A program made the translations under genes and the position numbers. A stretch of 64,000 nt of DNA, taken from Phycisphaerae bacterium. GTDB taxonomy: Bacteria; Planctomycetota; Phycisphaerae; UBA1845. Where the stretch lies: NCBI GenBank assembly GCA_024102815.1, contig JAGFJJ010000014.1, positions 124,001-188,000 of the forward strand, written 5' to 3'. Shown piece after piece: positions 45,426-55,184 of this stretch (position 1 is the first letter of the stretch; every line of letters begins with the position of its first letter). The notes under the pieces are model-generated. The model was not told the origin of the DNA. It did not search any database and saw only the letters and a program-made list of their open reading frames with translations.

Positions 45426-47504
45426 TTACGCCTCGGACCGCTTGCCGGATTTGGGGGGTTTTCGCTTGGAGGACTTCGCGGCGCCGGATACCACCAAGTC
45501 CGGCAGTCCCTTGAGATCCTTGATGCGGTCGCGGAGGCGGGCGGCGCGCTCGAACTCCAGGGACTCGGCCGCTTCGAGCATTTCTCGCTCCAGCATCGCA
45601 ACCAGTTCGGTGCGATCCATTTCGTCTTCGGAAGCGCGGATGGCGTCGGCCGCAACTTTATGGGCGCGGACCAAGGTCTCCAGGCTGCTGCGAATGGCCT
45701 TGGCGATGGTCTCCGGCGTTATCCCGTGCTTCTCGTTGTAATCGAGCTGGATAGCGCGGCGGCGATTGGTTTCGTCGATGGCCCGCTGCATCGAGCCGGT
45801 GACCGTGTCGGCATAGAGTACAACCTGGGCGTTCACGTTGCGCGCCGTCCGCCCGATCATCTGGATGAGCGACGTCTCGCTGCGGAGGAAGCCCTCCTTG
45901 TCCGCGTCGAGAATGGCCACAAGGGAGACTTCGGGTAGGTCCAGCCCTTCACGCAGGAGATTCACGCCGACAAGGACGTCGAATTTCCCTTCGCGCAGCT
46001 CCTTGAGGATGGATACTCGCTCGAGCGTGTCGATGTCGGCGTGGAGGTATTTGCAGCGGAAGCCCTCATTGGTGACGTAGCCGGAGAGGTCCTCCGCGAG
46101 CCGCTTGGTGAGCGTAGTGACGAGGACGCGCTCGTTGACGGCCACGCGCTGGCCGATGCGCTGGAGCAGATCGGGTACCTGACCCCGCGCGGGCGCGACC
46201 TCGATTGGCGGATCGACCAGGCCCGTGGGCCGAATCACCTGCTCGACCACCTCCCCGGCGCAGGTCTTCAGCTCATACGGGCCGGGCGTGGCACTGACGA
46301 ATAGGACCTGATTCCACATGCCCTCGAACTCCTCGAAGCGCATGGGGCGGTTGTCCAGGCAACTCGGCAGGCGGAACCCGTGGTCGACGAGGGTCTGCTT
46401 CCGTGCCCGGTCGCCGTTATACATGGCGCCGATCTGCGGAATGGTCACGTGCGACTCGTCGACGATCAGCAAGTAGTCCTCAGGAAAATAGTCGACAAGC
46501 GTGTACGGCTTGGCTCCGGGCGCCGTGCCGTTGAGATGTCGCGAGTAGTTCTCGATGCCGGAGCAGAAGCCGACCTCGCGGAGCAGCTCGACGTCGTACT
46601 TGGTGCGGGCGAGCAGGCGCTGGGCCTCGAGCAGTTTTCCGAGACGGCGGAATTCCTTCACCCGCTGGTCGAGTTCTTCAAGAATGGTCTGACACGCCTG
46701 CTCGATCCGCTCGGCCGGTAGAACGTAGTGCACGGCGGGGTAAAGGAAGACTTTGTCGAGCCGGCCGAGGGACTCGCCCGTCAGCGGGTTGAGCATCTCC
46801 AGTTTCTCGATTTCATCGCCGAAGAGCTCGATTCGATAAGCCATCTGCTCGTAAGCGGGGTGAACCTCGACCACGTCTCCCCGAACGCGGAAGGTCCCTC
46901 GCTTGAAGTCGAGGTCGTTGCGCTCGTACTGGAGATCGACAAAGCGGCGGAGAAGATCGTCCCGGTCAATCGTCTCACCGAGCGCCAGGACGATGACGCT
47001 GGCCTTGTAGTCCTCAGGTGAGCCCAGGCCGAAAATGCACGACACACTGGCCACGACGACCGCGTCCCGCCGTGCAGCCAGAGAGCTGGTCGTACTCAAT
47101 CGCAGGCGGTCGAGATCATCATTGCGCGAGGCATCCTTCTCGATGTAGATGTCGCGCTGGGGAATGTAAGCCTCGGGCTGGTAGTAATCGTAATAGCTGA
47201 CGAAGTACTCGACGGCGTTTCTCGGAAAGAGCTCCCGGAATTCCTCATAGAGCTGCGCGGCGAGGGTCTTGTTGTGGGAGATGACCAGCGTGGGCCGATT
47301 CAGCACCGCGATCAGGTTCGCCATGGTGAAGGTCTTGCCCGACCCCGTAACACCGAGGAGACATTGCCGCTTTGCGCCGCCTTGGAACGCCTCTGTCAGG
47401 CGCTGGATCGCCCGGGGCTGGTCGCCTCGGGGGGCGTACTGGCTGACCAGTTCGAAATGGTCCGGAAATCGACCGGCTGACGAGTTTTCGAGATGCTGGA
47501 ACAT
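45426..47504 (-). CDS. uvrB: UvrB, excinuclease ABC subunit B
   Basis: A 692-residue damage-recognition helicase of nucleotide excision repair. Walker A is [14 protein letters not shown]. The beta-hairpin strand-clamp is [13 protein letters not shown]. The DExH-like box is [10 protein letters not shown], and helicase motif VI area is QMIGRTARN. The C-terminal UVR domain ([20 protein letters not shown]) recruits UvrC. A basic tail follows ([10 protein letters not shown]). The ATG at 47504 ([11 protein letters not shown]) was chosen; the frame upstream is unlike UvrB. It is divergent from tRNA-Glu. Confidence 0.96.
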   Translation of the reverse strand: MFQHLENSSAGRFPDHFELVSQYAPRGDQPRAIQRLTEAFQGGAKRQCLLGVTGSGKTFTMANLIAVLNRPTLVISHNKTLAAQLYEEFRELFPRNAVEYFVSYYDYYQPEAYIPQRDIYIEKDASRNDDLDRLRLSTTSSLAARRDAVVVASVSCIFGLGSPEDYKASVIVLALGETIDRDDLLRRFVDLQYERNDLDFKRGTFRVRGDVVEVHPAYEQMAYRIELFGDEIEKLEMLNPLTGESLGRLDKVFLYPAVHYVLPAERIEQACQTILEELDQRVKEFRRLGKLLEAQRLLARTKYDVELLREVGFCSGIENYSRHLNGTAPGAKPYTLVDYFPEDYLLIVDESHVTIPQIGAMYNGDRARKQTLVDHGFRLPSCLDNRPMRFEEFEGMWNQVLFVSATPGPYELKTCAGEVVEQVIRPTGLVDPPIEVAPARGQVPDLLQRIGQRVAVNERVLVTTLTKRLAEDLSGYVTNEGFRCKYLHADIDTLERVSILKELREGKFDVLVGVNLLREGLDLPEVSLVAILDADKEGFLRSETSLIQMIGRTARNVNAQVVLYADTVTGSMQRAIDETNRRRAIQLDYNEKHGITPETIAKAIRSSLETLVRAHKVAADAIRASEDEMDRTELVAMLEREMLEAAESLEFERAARLRDRIKDLKGLPDLVVSGAAKSSKRKPPKSGKRSEA

Positions 47505-47642
47505 GGTTGCTTCGACTGCCCACCAGCGGACCGGGGTGTTGCCCTCGATCCCCCAGCGACTCAATGCTTGCCACGGCTGGCCGATTGCGCGTGTTGACGA
47601 AACCGCATCCCTGACGGTAATAATAGCGGCAGCGTTGACAGA

Positions 47643-47654
47643 CGGCACGTGCCG
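47643..47654. promoter_or_regulatory. 12-base perfect palindrome between uvrB and tRNA-Glu
   Basis: CGGCACGTGCCG, a perfect inverted repeat. It lies between TTGACA (47635-47640) and the tRNA-Glu start and upstream of uvrB on the other strand (candidate -10 TATTAT at 47625-47620). It could be an operator, but it matches neither the E. coli (CTGT-N8-ACAG) nor the Bacillus (GAAC-N4-GTTC) SOS box. Confidence 0.3.
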
Positions 47655-47678
47655 TGCGGATTCAACACAGGGTAAGAG

Positions 47679-47751
47679 GCCCCCATCGTCTAGTGGCCCA
47701 GGATATCAGGTTCTCATCCTGAAGACAGGGGTTCGAGTCCCCTTGGGGGTG
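47679..47751 (+). tRNA. tRNA-Glu (CTC)
   Basis: A 73-base cloverleaf. Acceptor GCCCCCA pairs with TGGGGGT (G1-U72 wobble). The D arm holds TCGTCTAGTGGCCCAGGA. The anticodon stem TCAGG/CCTGA encloses TTCTCAT, giving anticodon CTC. The T arm is GGGG-TTCGAGT-CCCC. CCA is not encoded. Confidence 0.95.
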
Positions 47752-47758
47752 GTAAAAG

Positions 47759-47791
47759 GCCCGGTGAGCGTGAATCGCCGCCGGGCGTTTT
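47759..47791 (+). terminator. Terminator after tRNA-Glu
   Basis: GCCCGG (47759-47764) pairs with CCGGGC (47781-47786). An inner GCG/CGC pairing extends the hairpin, which is followed by GTTTT. The stem is short but placed correctly. Confidence 0.5.
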
Positions 47792-47930
47792 CATGCGCGA
47801 AGATTCCTACTCATCCGTTACAGGCCGGAAGATGCCCATCCCGTCATTGATTCCCAAACCGCGCACGGATTGTCCAAGGCCGCGCTTCCCGACGCCGATC
47901 ATCCCTGCCTGCAAGCGGTCCCCAAGGAGA

Positions 47931-48015
47931 TAGGCGAGGCGGGACTCGAACCCGCACGCCGCTTTCGCGGCAGGGGATTTTAAATCCCCAGCGTCTGCCA
48001 TTCCGCCACTCGCCC
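47931..48015 (-). tRNA. tRNA-Leu (TAA)
   Basis: An 85-base class II tRNA. Acceptor GGGCGAG pairs with CTCGCCT (G1-U72). The D arm contains GCGGAATGGCAGACGC. Anticodon loop TTTAAAA gives TAA. A long variable arm (GCCGCGAAAGCGGC) is present, and the T arm is GCGGG-TTCGAGT-CCCGC. CCA is not encoded. Confidence 0.95.
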
Positions 48016-48065
48016 CGCTGGATCCGACCTGAACGGCCGCATCCGTTGCTTCATGCGATGCGCCC

Positions 48066-48071
48066 ATTGTA
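48066..48071 (-). promoter_or_regulatory. Candidate -10 of tRNA-Leu
   Basis: TACAAT on the minus strand (5 of 6 matches), about 50 bases before the tRNA-Leu 5' end. The -35 area is weak (TATACG at a 16-base spacing). Confidence 0.3.
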
Positions 48072-48138
48072 CCGGCAGGGACGCGGTCGTATACGAACGG
48101 CTGGTCACATCTCGGGCCGTTCGCTAGGATGCCCGGCG

Positions 48139-50865
48139 ATGCCGGAGTGTCACCATTGCGGAAAGAACGTCGAGGAAGGAGCGCGCTATTGCTCCTCCTG
48201 CGGCGGTTCTGTGCGCCCCGAATCCGTGGAACATTCCGGTCCCAGTGTGACGGAAACTGTTCAATCGCCCCAGGTCCCGATCGACCAATTCGACTCCTCC
48301 AGCGTGTCCATTGACGATGCCCGATTCACACCCGGCACCATCCTGGCCGAACGCTATCGCATTGTCGGTCTTCTCGGCAAGGGCGGCATGGGCGAAGTAT
48401 ATCGAGCCGACGATCTCAAATTGCGCCAGCCGGTCGCGTTGAAGTTTCTGCCCGAGGCGCTATCCAGGGATCGTCGACGGCTGGAGCGATTCCATCATGA
48501 AGTCCGCGTCGCACGCGAAGTGTCGCACCCCAACGTCTGCCGAATTTACGACATCGCCGAGGCCGACGGGCAGACTTTTCTGAGCATGGAGTACGTTGAT
48601 GGGGAGGACCTTGCGATCCTTCTGCGTCGCGTTGGCCGGCCCTCTCCCGAACGAGCCATTCAGATCGCCCGACAACTCTGCGCCGGACTCGCCGCGGCGC
48701 ATGACAAGGGAATCCTGCACCGCGATCTCAAGCCGCATAACGTAATGATCGACAAGCAGGGACGCGTCCGCATCACCGATTTCGGCTTGGCTGGGTTCGT
48801 CGCGGAGTTCAGTGGGCGGGAGATTCAGGCGGGAACACCGGCGTACATGTCACCCGAGCAGCTTTCCGGCCAGGGCGTTTCGGTCAAGAGCGACATCTAC
48901 TCGCTCGGCCTCGTTCTCTACGAGGTCTTCACCGGCGAGCGCTTGTTCGATGGCGCAACACGCGAAGAGGTCAGTCGCTCGCGCAGCTCCCTACCCACCA
49001 GTCTGTCGCAGCAGTCAGACAGCCTCGACCCTGCCGTGGAGCGCGTCATTCAGCGATGCCTGGAGCCGCTACCGACGGCGCGGCCGTCGTCCGCTTTGGC
49101 CGTGGCCGCTGCACTACCGGGGGGAGACCCCCTGGCCGCTGCGCTGGAAGCAGGTGAGACCCCGTCTCCGGAAATGGTCGCCAACGCCGGAGGCGAGGGT
49201 ACGATGCACCCGCTGATGGCGGGAGCGTGCCTGCTGACCATCTTGGCATCCCTGATCGCCCTCGTCATGGGCAGTGACACGCTGCTCCGACGGATCCATC
49301 CCGAAAAGCCGCCGGAAGTCCTCGCCGATCGGGCCAAAGAAATCTTGGCCAGCGTCGGGCTCATGGCGCCGGCGGAAAGCAGCGCGGTCGGGTTTGAGGT
49401 GGCGTCGACCTATCTCAGGTACATCGAGAAAAACGACGCCTCTGCAAATCGCTGGGACCGCCTTTCGAATCAGCGTCCGTCCGCCCTCGAATTCTGGTAT
49501 CGGCAGAGTCCAATCGCGCTGGTTCCTCTGGCCACGGCCGGACCGATCACTGTGGAGGATCCGCCTTCTAACATTTCGGGCATGGCTACCGTCTGGGTGG
49601 ATCACACAGGCCGGTTATTGAGGCTCGTGATCAACCCACCACAAGTGGAGGAGGAGCAGAATCCGGTCGCCCCTGTAGATCTCGACTGGTCGACACTCTT
49701 TGAAGAAGCGGGTTTCGACGGGCAACTTCTTTCTCCCACTTTCCCACAGTGGACACCTACCCGTTACTGCGACCAGCGTTTCGCATGGACTGGCACCTAT
49801 CCCGATCAACCGGATTCCCAAGTACGAATCGAAACCGGTTCGTACCGTGGCAAACCGGTTTGGTTCCTCGTGATTGATCCATCCTCCACGCACCCATGGC
49901 AGATGCCATCAGATTCGATGCAATCGCCGCGTGGCAACGCTGCCAATTGGTTCTTCTTGGCCGTACTTGGCTCGATCCTTTTGGGCAGTCTTCTCCTTGC
50001 CCGGCACAATCTCAGGCTCCGCAGAGGCGATCGCACTGGGGCAAACCGGGTGTTCACGGTAATGCTGATCTTTGCTTTTCTGGCAAACATGCTCCGCACA
50101 GCGCACGTGGCCGGCTTTGAAGAAATAGGTCGGATTATCGAAGTGATAGCGATTGCGTTGTTTCTTGCCGCTGTTGTGTGGCTGTTGTACATCGCCCTCG
50201 AGCCATACGTGCGGCGGCATTGGCCGCAGATGCTCATTGCGTGGGGGCGCCTATTCGCCGGACGCTGGCGCGATCCGCTGGTAGGGAGAGCGATTCTGGT
50301 CGCCGGTGTGTTGGAAGGGCTGGTCATGGTGACGCATCGGCTCGTCCAGCCGGGGCTTATACGCCTCGCGGGTGGCCCGCCGCCAACGCCCGCGTCTTGG
50401 TGGACGCCGCCAACACAAATGGCGGCACGAGACCTGCTTTCCCAGTTCGTATATCCATTTTTTCTTGCCGAGGCGCTGGCCACACTTTTTGTCCTCTTTG
50501 GACTCCGCGTCCTGACCAGAAATCGATGGGCAGCCGTATTTGTCGGGGTCGTTATCTGGATTACGCCACTCGTGCTGCATGATTGGTCCACAGGCGACGG
50601 ATGGACTTTTCGCATAAATGTGGCGATGGAGGCAATTCATGCGGTGCTCATCGGCATTGCCCTGATTCGATACGGGCTCCTCGCCGCAGCCGGTATGTAT
50701 TTCTTTGGCAACCTCATGCAAATCGCCCAATATCTCGATCTGTCCGCCTGGTACGCAACGGGTCCGCTGGTCGCCTTCTTGATCGTTCTGGCGGTTGCCG
50801 GCTACGCATTTTCAACCGCGACGGCCGGTCACCCATGGTTTAAGCGTGATCTGCTGGCGGCGTGA
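48139..50865 (+). CDS. Zinc-ribbon Ser/Thr kinase fused to a multi-span membrane domain
   Basis: A 908-residue protein. Residues 4-21 are a zinc ribbon (CHHCG...CSSCG). The Hanks-type kinase (about 72-335) is intact: GKGGMGEVYRA, VALK (Lys102), HRDLKPHN, DFGLAG and GTPAYMSPEQ. One membrane helix (ACLLTILASLIALVMG) then leads to about 250 residues that should lie outside the membrane. About eight further helices follow, with a conserved-looking EPYVRRHWPQ loop. I know similar C-termini in acidobacterial and planctomycete kinases, with no defined role. Start 48139 gives the ribbon at once; a TTG at 48046 lies inside the presumed tRNA-Leu promoter area. Likely an integral-membrane signalling kinase. 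Substrates are unknown; the FHA protein at 1218 could be a reader but is far away. Confidence 0.88.
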   Translation: MPECHHCGKNVEEGARYCSSCGGSVRPESVEHSGPSVTETVQSPQVPIDQFDSSSVSIDDARFTPGTILAERYRIVGLLGKGGMGEVYRADDLKLRQPVALKFLPEALSRDRRRLERFHHEVRVAREVSHPNVCRIYDIAEADGQTFLSMEYVDGEDLAILLRRVGRPSPERAIQIARQLCAGLAAAHDKGILHRDLKPHNVMIDKQGRVRITDFGLAGFVAEFSGREIQAGTPAYMSPEQLSGQGVSVKSDIYSLGLVLYEVFTGERLFDGATREEVSRSRSSLPTSLSQQSDSLDPAVERVIQRCLEPLPTARPSSALAVAAALPGGDPLAAALEAGETPSPEMVANAGGEGTMHPLMAGACLLTILASLIALVMGSDTLLRRIHPEKPPEVLADRAKEILASVGLMAPAESSAVGFEVASTYLRYIEKNDASANRWDRLSNQRPSALEFWYRQSPIALVPLATAGPITVEDPPSNISGMATVWVDHTGRLLRLVINPPQVEEEQNPVAPVDLDWSTLFEEAGFDGQLLSPTFPQWTPTRYCDQRFAWTGTYPDQPDSQVRIETGSYRGKPVWFLVIDPSSTHPWQMPSDSMQSPRGNAANWFFLAVLGSILLGSLLLARHNLRLRRGDRTGANRVFTVMLIFAFLANMLRTAHVAGFEEIGRIIEVIAIALFLAAVVWLLYIALEPYVRRHWPQMLIAWGRLFAGRWRDPLVGRAILVAGVLEGLVMVTHRLVQPGLIRLAGGPPPTPASWWTPPTQMAARDLLSQFVYPFFLAEALATLFVLFGLRVLTRNRWAAVFVGVVIWITPLVLHDWSTGDGWTFRINVAMEAIHAVLIGIALIRYGLLAAAGMYFFGNLMQIAQYLDLSAWYATGPLVAFLIVLAVAGYAFSTATAGHPWFKRDLLAA

Positions 50866-50915
50866 ACGAGACCGGCCCCGGCGTGCTTGATTCCGCACGT
50901 GTCGGGTGACGAAGG

Positions 50916-51512
50916 TTACACGCGCGGAGCTTTCGCCGAACCACCCGGCAACTCTTCCGAGAACACATCTGCCGTAAACAGCAGAACCTGCGTTGCCGGA
51001 TCGCGCCACGCGTCGGCCGAGAGCCCCGCCTTGGACGCACAGCACTGGCTGAGAAACTCCTCCGCCGACCAGCCGTGATCCGTCGCCACCTTGGGCAGGA
51101 AGCAGCCTGAGCGGCTCCCGCGACGAACCACGATACCATGCTCCCCCACCACCAGTGAAAGCGGATCGCCTGTTGGCGCCAGGTCGGAGAGGACGGAAAT
51201 CTCGATATTCAGCTTGGGAAGATCGACTGATGTGATGGGGTGAAAGACAAAACGCGGATCAGAGAGCGATGACCGGGTAACTTCGCGAACGGACTCGACA
51301 ATATCGTCGGTTTGTGCAAAGCTGCCTATGCATCCCCGAAGGCGACGCCCCACCCAGAGTGTCACGAAGGCACCCCCATAGGTGCCGGCGATCTGACACT
51401 GCGGAATGTTTGTCGCGGCGCGAAGCCCCAACTCCACTTCGACCGTGGCGCGGGCAATCTGCAATAACGCCCGACGATCCTGAGCCGACTCCACGCGGAA
51501 GAGAGTACTCAC
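50916..51512 (-). CDS. AMMECR1-domain protein (AmmeMemoRadiSam protein A)
   Basis: A 198-residue protein filling the AMMECR1 domain. The hallmark LRGCIGSF lies near residue 65, with TYGGAFVTLW before it, and GCFLPKVATDHGW with WSAEEFLSQCC near the end. In many bacteria it accompanies a Memo protein and a radical SAM enzyme; neither is in this window. GTG at 51512 was chosen because the longer frame runs into the tryptophanase gene. It begins 35 bases after the tryptophanase stop and is probably in its operon. Biochemical role is unknown. Confidence 0.85.
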   Translation of the reverse strand: MSTLFRVESAQDRRALLQIARATVEVELGLRAATNIPQCQIAGTYGGAFVTLWVGRRLRGCIGSFAQTDDIVESVREVTRSSLSDPRFVFHPITSVDLPKLNIEISVLSDLAPTGDPLSLVVGEHGIVVRRGSRSGCFLPKVATDHGWSAEEFLSQCCASKAGLSADAWRDPATQVLLFTADVFSEELPGGSAKAPRV

Positions 51513-51547
51513 GGCATGGTAACCTTGTACGGAACAGCGGAAACCGC

Positions 51548-52903
51548 CTACAACTCGCGCAGACGTGCCGTGAAGTGACGAAGTTGAGGCGGTTCTTCGA
51601 CGATTTCCAGAGGGCGTAGTGTACCGCGTTTCTCGAATACTTCCAAGATCGCCTCGATCACGTAGTCGATGTGGCTCTGCGTGTACACGCGCCGCGGCAC
51701 GGCCAGACGGACCAGTTCCATATCGGGTGCGTGCCCATGCCCACCGAACATCAGGCTGCCGATCTCCACGGCCCGGATTCCGGCGTGACGGTACAGGGCG
51801 CAAACCACGGCCTGCGCGGGAAAGCGGTTCGGCGGGATGTGCGGGCAGAAGGCCTTGGCATCGATGTAGATGGCATGTCCGCCCGGCGGCTCGACGATCT
51901 GTACGCCGCCCGCCAACAGCTTCTCTCCCAGGTATTCCACGCTGCGCAGGCGGTATTGCAGATAATCTTCGTGCAACACCTCTTCAAAGCCCTGGGCCAT
52001 GGCTTCCAGATCGCGCCCGGCCAGTCCGCCGTAGGTCGGAAAGCCCTCCGTGAGAATCAGAAGATTCCGCGCCGCGCGGGCCATCTCCTCGTCGCGGAAG
52101 AGCAGCACGCCGCCGATGTTCACCAGGCCGTCCTTCTTGGCGCTGATGGTCGCTCCGTCGGAATGGTCGAACATCTCCCGGGCGATGTCCCCCACGGGGC
52201 GATCGCCCTGCCCCGGCTCGCGCTGCTTGATCAGGTAGGCGTTTTCTGCGAAGCGGCAGGCATCCAGAAACAGCGGCTTCCTGAACCGATTACATACCGC
52301 CCGGACGGCACGGATGTTCTCCAGGCTCACCGGCTGACCGCCGCCGCTGTTGTTCGTCACCGTCAGCATGACCAGGGGGATGCGCTCCGGGCCGATCTCG
52401 CCGAACAGGCGCTCCAATTTTCCGAGGTCCATGTTGCCCTTGAACGGATGGCGTGCCTTGGGGTCGTGCCCTTCGTCAATGACGAGATCCACGGCCTCGG
52501 CGCCGGAGTGCTCGATGTTGGCCCGGGTCGTGTCGAAGTGGCTGTTGTTTGGGACGACCTTTCCGGGACCGCCGACCACCTCGAACAGGATCCGCTCGCT
52601 GGCCCGGCCCTGGTGCGTCGGCAGGATGTGCTCAAAACCCGTCACGGAGCTGAGCCGATCGTAAAAACGGTAGAAGCTGGTCGCACCGGCGTACGATTCG
52701 TCACCGCGCATGATGCCCGCCCATTGCTCGCTGCTCATCGCGCCCGTTCCGCTGTCGGTGAGCAGATCGATGAGTACGTCCTCGGCCCGGATCATGAACA
52801 CGTTCATGCCCGCGGACTGGAGCACCTCCTCGCGGTGCTCCGTCGTGGTCATGCGGATGGGCTCGACAACCTTGATCCGAAACGGCTCGATGATGGTCTT
52901 CAT
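51548..52903 (-). CDS. tnaA: Tryptophanase (tryptophan indole-lyase)
   Basis: A 451-residue PLP enzyme that splits L-tryptophan to indole, pyruvate and ammonia. The PLP lysine is in DGATISAKKDGLVNIGG. The paralogous tyrosine phenol-lyase has Arg in VRSMERG and Phe in RFFTARF. Here the equivalent places read IRAVEIGSL and LRHFTARL, as in TnaA (Ile and His463 type). This is why tryptophanase is preferred. AGAGGA lies about 6-8 bases before the ATG. No tnaC-like leader or TnaB transporter was seen. AMMECR1 follows. Confidence 0.85.
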   Translation of the reverse strand: MKTIIEPFRIKVVEPIRMTTTEHREEVLQSAGMNVFMIRAEDVLIDLLTDSGTGAMSSEQWAGIMRGDESYAGATSFYRFYDRLSSVTGFEHILPTHQGRASERILFEVVGGPGKVVPNNSHFDTTRANIEHSGAEAVDLVIDEGHDPKARHPFKGNMDLGKLERLFGEIGPERIPLVMLTVTNNSGGGQPVSLENIRAVRAVCNRFRKPLFLDACRFAENAYLIKQREPGQGDRPVGDIAREMFDHSDGATISAKKDGLVNIGGVLLFRDEEMARAARNLLILTEGFPTYGGLAGRDLEAMAQGFEEVLHEDYLQYRLRSVEYLGEKLLAGGVQIVEPPGGHAIYIDAKAFCPHIPPNRFPAQAVVCALYRHAGIRAVEIGSLMFGGHGHAPDMELVRLAVPRRVYTQSHIDYVIEAILEVFEKRGTLRPLEIVEEPPQLRHFTARLREL

Positions 52904-53080
52904 GCGAAATCCTCTGCCACGGGCTGTACCTCCAAACCCAGGTTCTCACCACGACCGGCAAGCCCCGTGCCACCCTCTGCCCCTGGAAGGGTTTCTGGTG
53001 ATCGCCCCCCCGTCCGCCTAGAATAGGACAGCCGCGGCGCCAGCGGAATTCGCAGCCCGGCGGAATTTCACGGAATCATC

Positions 53081-54469
53081 ATGCCCCTGCCCATCGTCGC
53101 CATCGTCGGCCGACCCAACGTCGGCAAGAGCAGCCTCTTCAACGCCCTCGCCCGAGAGCGCATCAGCATCGTCGAGGCTACCCCCGGCGTGACCCGCGAC
53201 CGGGTATCCACGCTTTGCGAGTACGATGGACTGTTCTTCGAACTCGTGGACACCGGCGGACACGGTATCGTCGATCGCGACGATCTGGAAGAACACGTCG
53301 AGCGCCAGATTCAATACGCCATTCAACAGGCCGACCTGATTCTGCTGGTCGTTGACGCCCGCGAGGGACTCAACCCCCTCGACCGCGAGACCGCCGCCCT
53401 GCTCCGCGACCGCACCGACCGGGTCATGCTCGTGGCCAACAAGGTCGATGAACCCCACATGGAGGCCCTGACCGGCGAGTTCATCCGCCTCGGACTCGGC
53501 GAGCCCATTCCCGTCAGCGCCATGAACGGTCTCGGACGACGAGAACTGGCCGAGCGCGTCCTTGCCCGCGTTCGCGAGCACGCCCAGCAGACCCCACCCG
53601 ATCCGGTCATGAAGGTCGCCCTTGTCGGAAAGCGCAACGCCGGCAAGAGCAGCTTCCTCAATGCGCTCGCCGGCGAGCCGCGGGTCATCGTCAGCGAGAA
53701 GCCCGGCACCACCCGCGACAGCGTGGACGTACGATTCGAACGCGACGGCCGGACCATCGTCGCCATCGACACGGCCGGCGTGCGTAAGAAGAGCAAGCTC
53801 GACGACATCGAGTACTACGCGTACGACCGCGCCGTCCAGGCCATCGGCCGGGCTGATGTCATCCTCTTTCTGATCGATTCCACGGAACCCGTCGGCCGGG
53901 TCGACAAGCGGCTGTCGCAGCTCATCTCCGAACAGTACAAACCGTGCATTCTCGTGGTCAACAAGTGGGATCTGGCCCGGGGCAAGGCCCAGACAGGTGA
54001 TTACGGCGACTACCTCGCCGAGGTCATGCCCGAGCTCGATCACGCCCCCGTGTCCTTCACGTCCGCGTTGCACGGCAGAAACATTCAGTCCACGCTCGAT
54101 CTGGCAACCGAACTCCTCAAGCAGGCCGACGACCGTGTCAGCACCGGCCGCCTGAACCAGATGTTGAGCGAGGCGCTCTCCGCAAACACGCCGAAGTCCA
54201 AGCGCGGCCGCAAGCCCCCACGCTTCTACTACGCCACGCAGGTGGCCACACGGCCTCCGACCATCGTTCTCTTCGTCAACGATCCCTCGCGGGTCACGCA
54301 GGACTACGAACGCTTCCTCTTGAACCGATTCCGGGAACAGGTACCTTTTGGAGAGGTGCCTATCCGCCTCCTCTTCCGCGCAAGGACCTCGCGCGGGGAA
54401 GCACCGGGGCACCGGACAAAGCCGGCGCATGAAACCGCCGAAGTGGGAGACGATCACGATGAGTATTGA
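53081..54469 (+). CDS. der: GTPase Der (EngA), 50S assembly
   Basis: A 462-residue protein with two tandem GTPase domains and a C-terminal KH-like domain, needed for large-subunit maturation. Domain 1 has GRPNVGKSSLFN, DTGG and NKVD. Domain 2 has GKRNAGKSSFLN, DTAGVRKK and NKWD. The domain 2 P-loop differs from the usual GRPNVGKS but keeps GKS. The KH part (about 370-450) includes PTIVLFVNDPSRV. Its end overlaps the next gene by 11 bases. Confidence 0.95.
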   Translation: MPLPIVAIVGRPNVGKSSLFNALARERISIVEATPGVTRDRVSTLCEYDGLFFELVDTGGHGIVDRDDLEEHVERQIQYAIQQADLILLVVDAREGLNPLDRETAALLRDRTDRVMLVANKVDEPHMEALTGEFIRLGLGEPIPVSAMNGLGRRELAERVLARVREHAQQTPPDPVMKVALVGKRNAGKSSFLNALAGEPRVIVSEKPGTTRDSVDVRFERDGRTIVAIDTAGVRKKSKLDDIEYYAYDRAVQAIGRADVILFLIDSTEPVGRVDKRLSQLISEQYKPCILVVNKWDLARGKAQTGDYGDYLAEVMPELDHAPVSFTSALHGRNIQSTLDLATELLKQADDRVSTGRLNQMLSEALSANTPKSKRGRKPPRFYYATQVATRPPTIVLFVNDPSRVTQDYERFLLNRFREQVPFGEVPIRLLFRARTSRGEAPGHRTKPAHETAEVGDDHDEY

Positions 54470-54986
54470 CCTCACCTGTCCCCAGTGCGGAAAGCAGATT
54501 CGCGCTCCCGAAAACGCCGGAGGCAAGCACGGCAAGTGTCCCTACTGCGCCACCAGCGTCTACATTCCCTTGCCGCCGGCCGTGGACGAGGAAGAAGAGA
54601 TCGGCCTCGCGCCCTTCGATGAGGAAGAAGAACGTCGCGAAGAGGAACTCCGCCGCGAATCCGCCCGCTACGCCGCGCTGCTCGACAAGGCCGCCGAGGG
54701 GCAGAACGTCGGCGCCGGCGAGCCGCCCTCCCGCACGCGCCCCACGCAGAAACCGGGCGAGGTCATCGATCTCGGCGACGAAGTCGAGAAGTTCGTCCTG
54801 GCCATGCACGAGTCCAACCTGGAAGAGGCCGAAGCCGCCGTCCGCCGACTCACCAAAGCCGGCAAACGCGCCCGCGAATATGTGGAAGGTCTCACCCTCG
54901 ACGAAATGCCGCCTGAATACGGCTCCGTACCTCCACCATTGGCCAAGGGCTTTCTCAAGGCACTGCTCAATCGACTGGGAAAGTAG
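54459..54986 (+). CDS. Zinc-ribbon acidic protein
   Basis: A 175-residue protein. Residues 7-31 are an MJ0042-like zinc ribbon (CPQCGKQIRAPENAGGKHGKCPYC). A very acidic/Glu-Arg middle and a helical C-terminal domain (about 110-175, NLEEAEAAVRRLTKAGKRAR) follow. Function is unknown. GGGAGA lies about 9 bases before the ATG, inside der, so translation is probably coupled. It may be a planctomycete partner of the ribosome-assembly GTPase, or just co-transcribed. Confidence 0.75.
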   Translation: MSIDLTCPQCGKQIRAPENAGGKHGKCPYCATSVYIPLPPAVDEEEEIGLAPFDEEEERREEELRRESARYAALLDKAAEGQNVGAGEPPSRTRPTQKPGEVIDLGDEVEKFVLAMHESNLEEAEAAVRRLTKAGKRAREYVEGLTLDEMPPEYGSVPPPLAKGFLKALLNRLGK

Positions 54987-55184
54987 GGAAATCCCTCGGG
55001 CAGATGGCTTTCAATTTATCTTGCTGCAGTCGCCCTGCGACAAGTGAAGCCCGGCCGGTCTATCAAGCTGTGTCGGCATGCTTGCCTGATCGGCCTTTCG
55101 GCCCCGATTCGCCCACCGGAAGGTCCCTTCCCCCTCCCAAGTTTCAATCATGCGCGGAATTAGCTTCGGCCGAATCCCCGGCCA

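Noticed and set aside
51513-51803. N-terminal extension of the AMMECR1 protein
   Set aside because: It lies inside the tryptophanase gene in another frame and has no AMMECR1 similarity.
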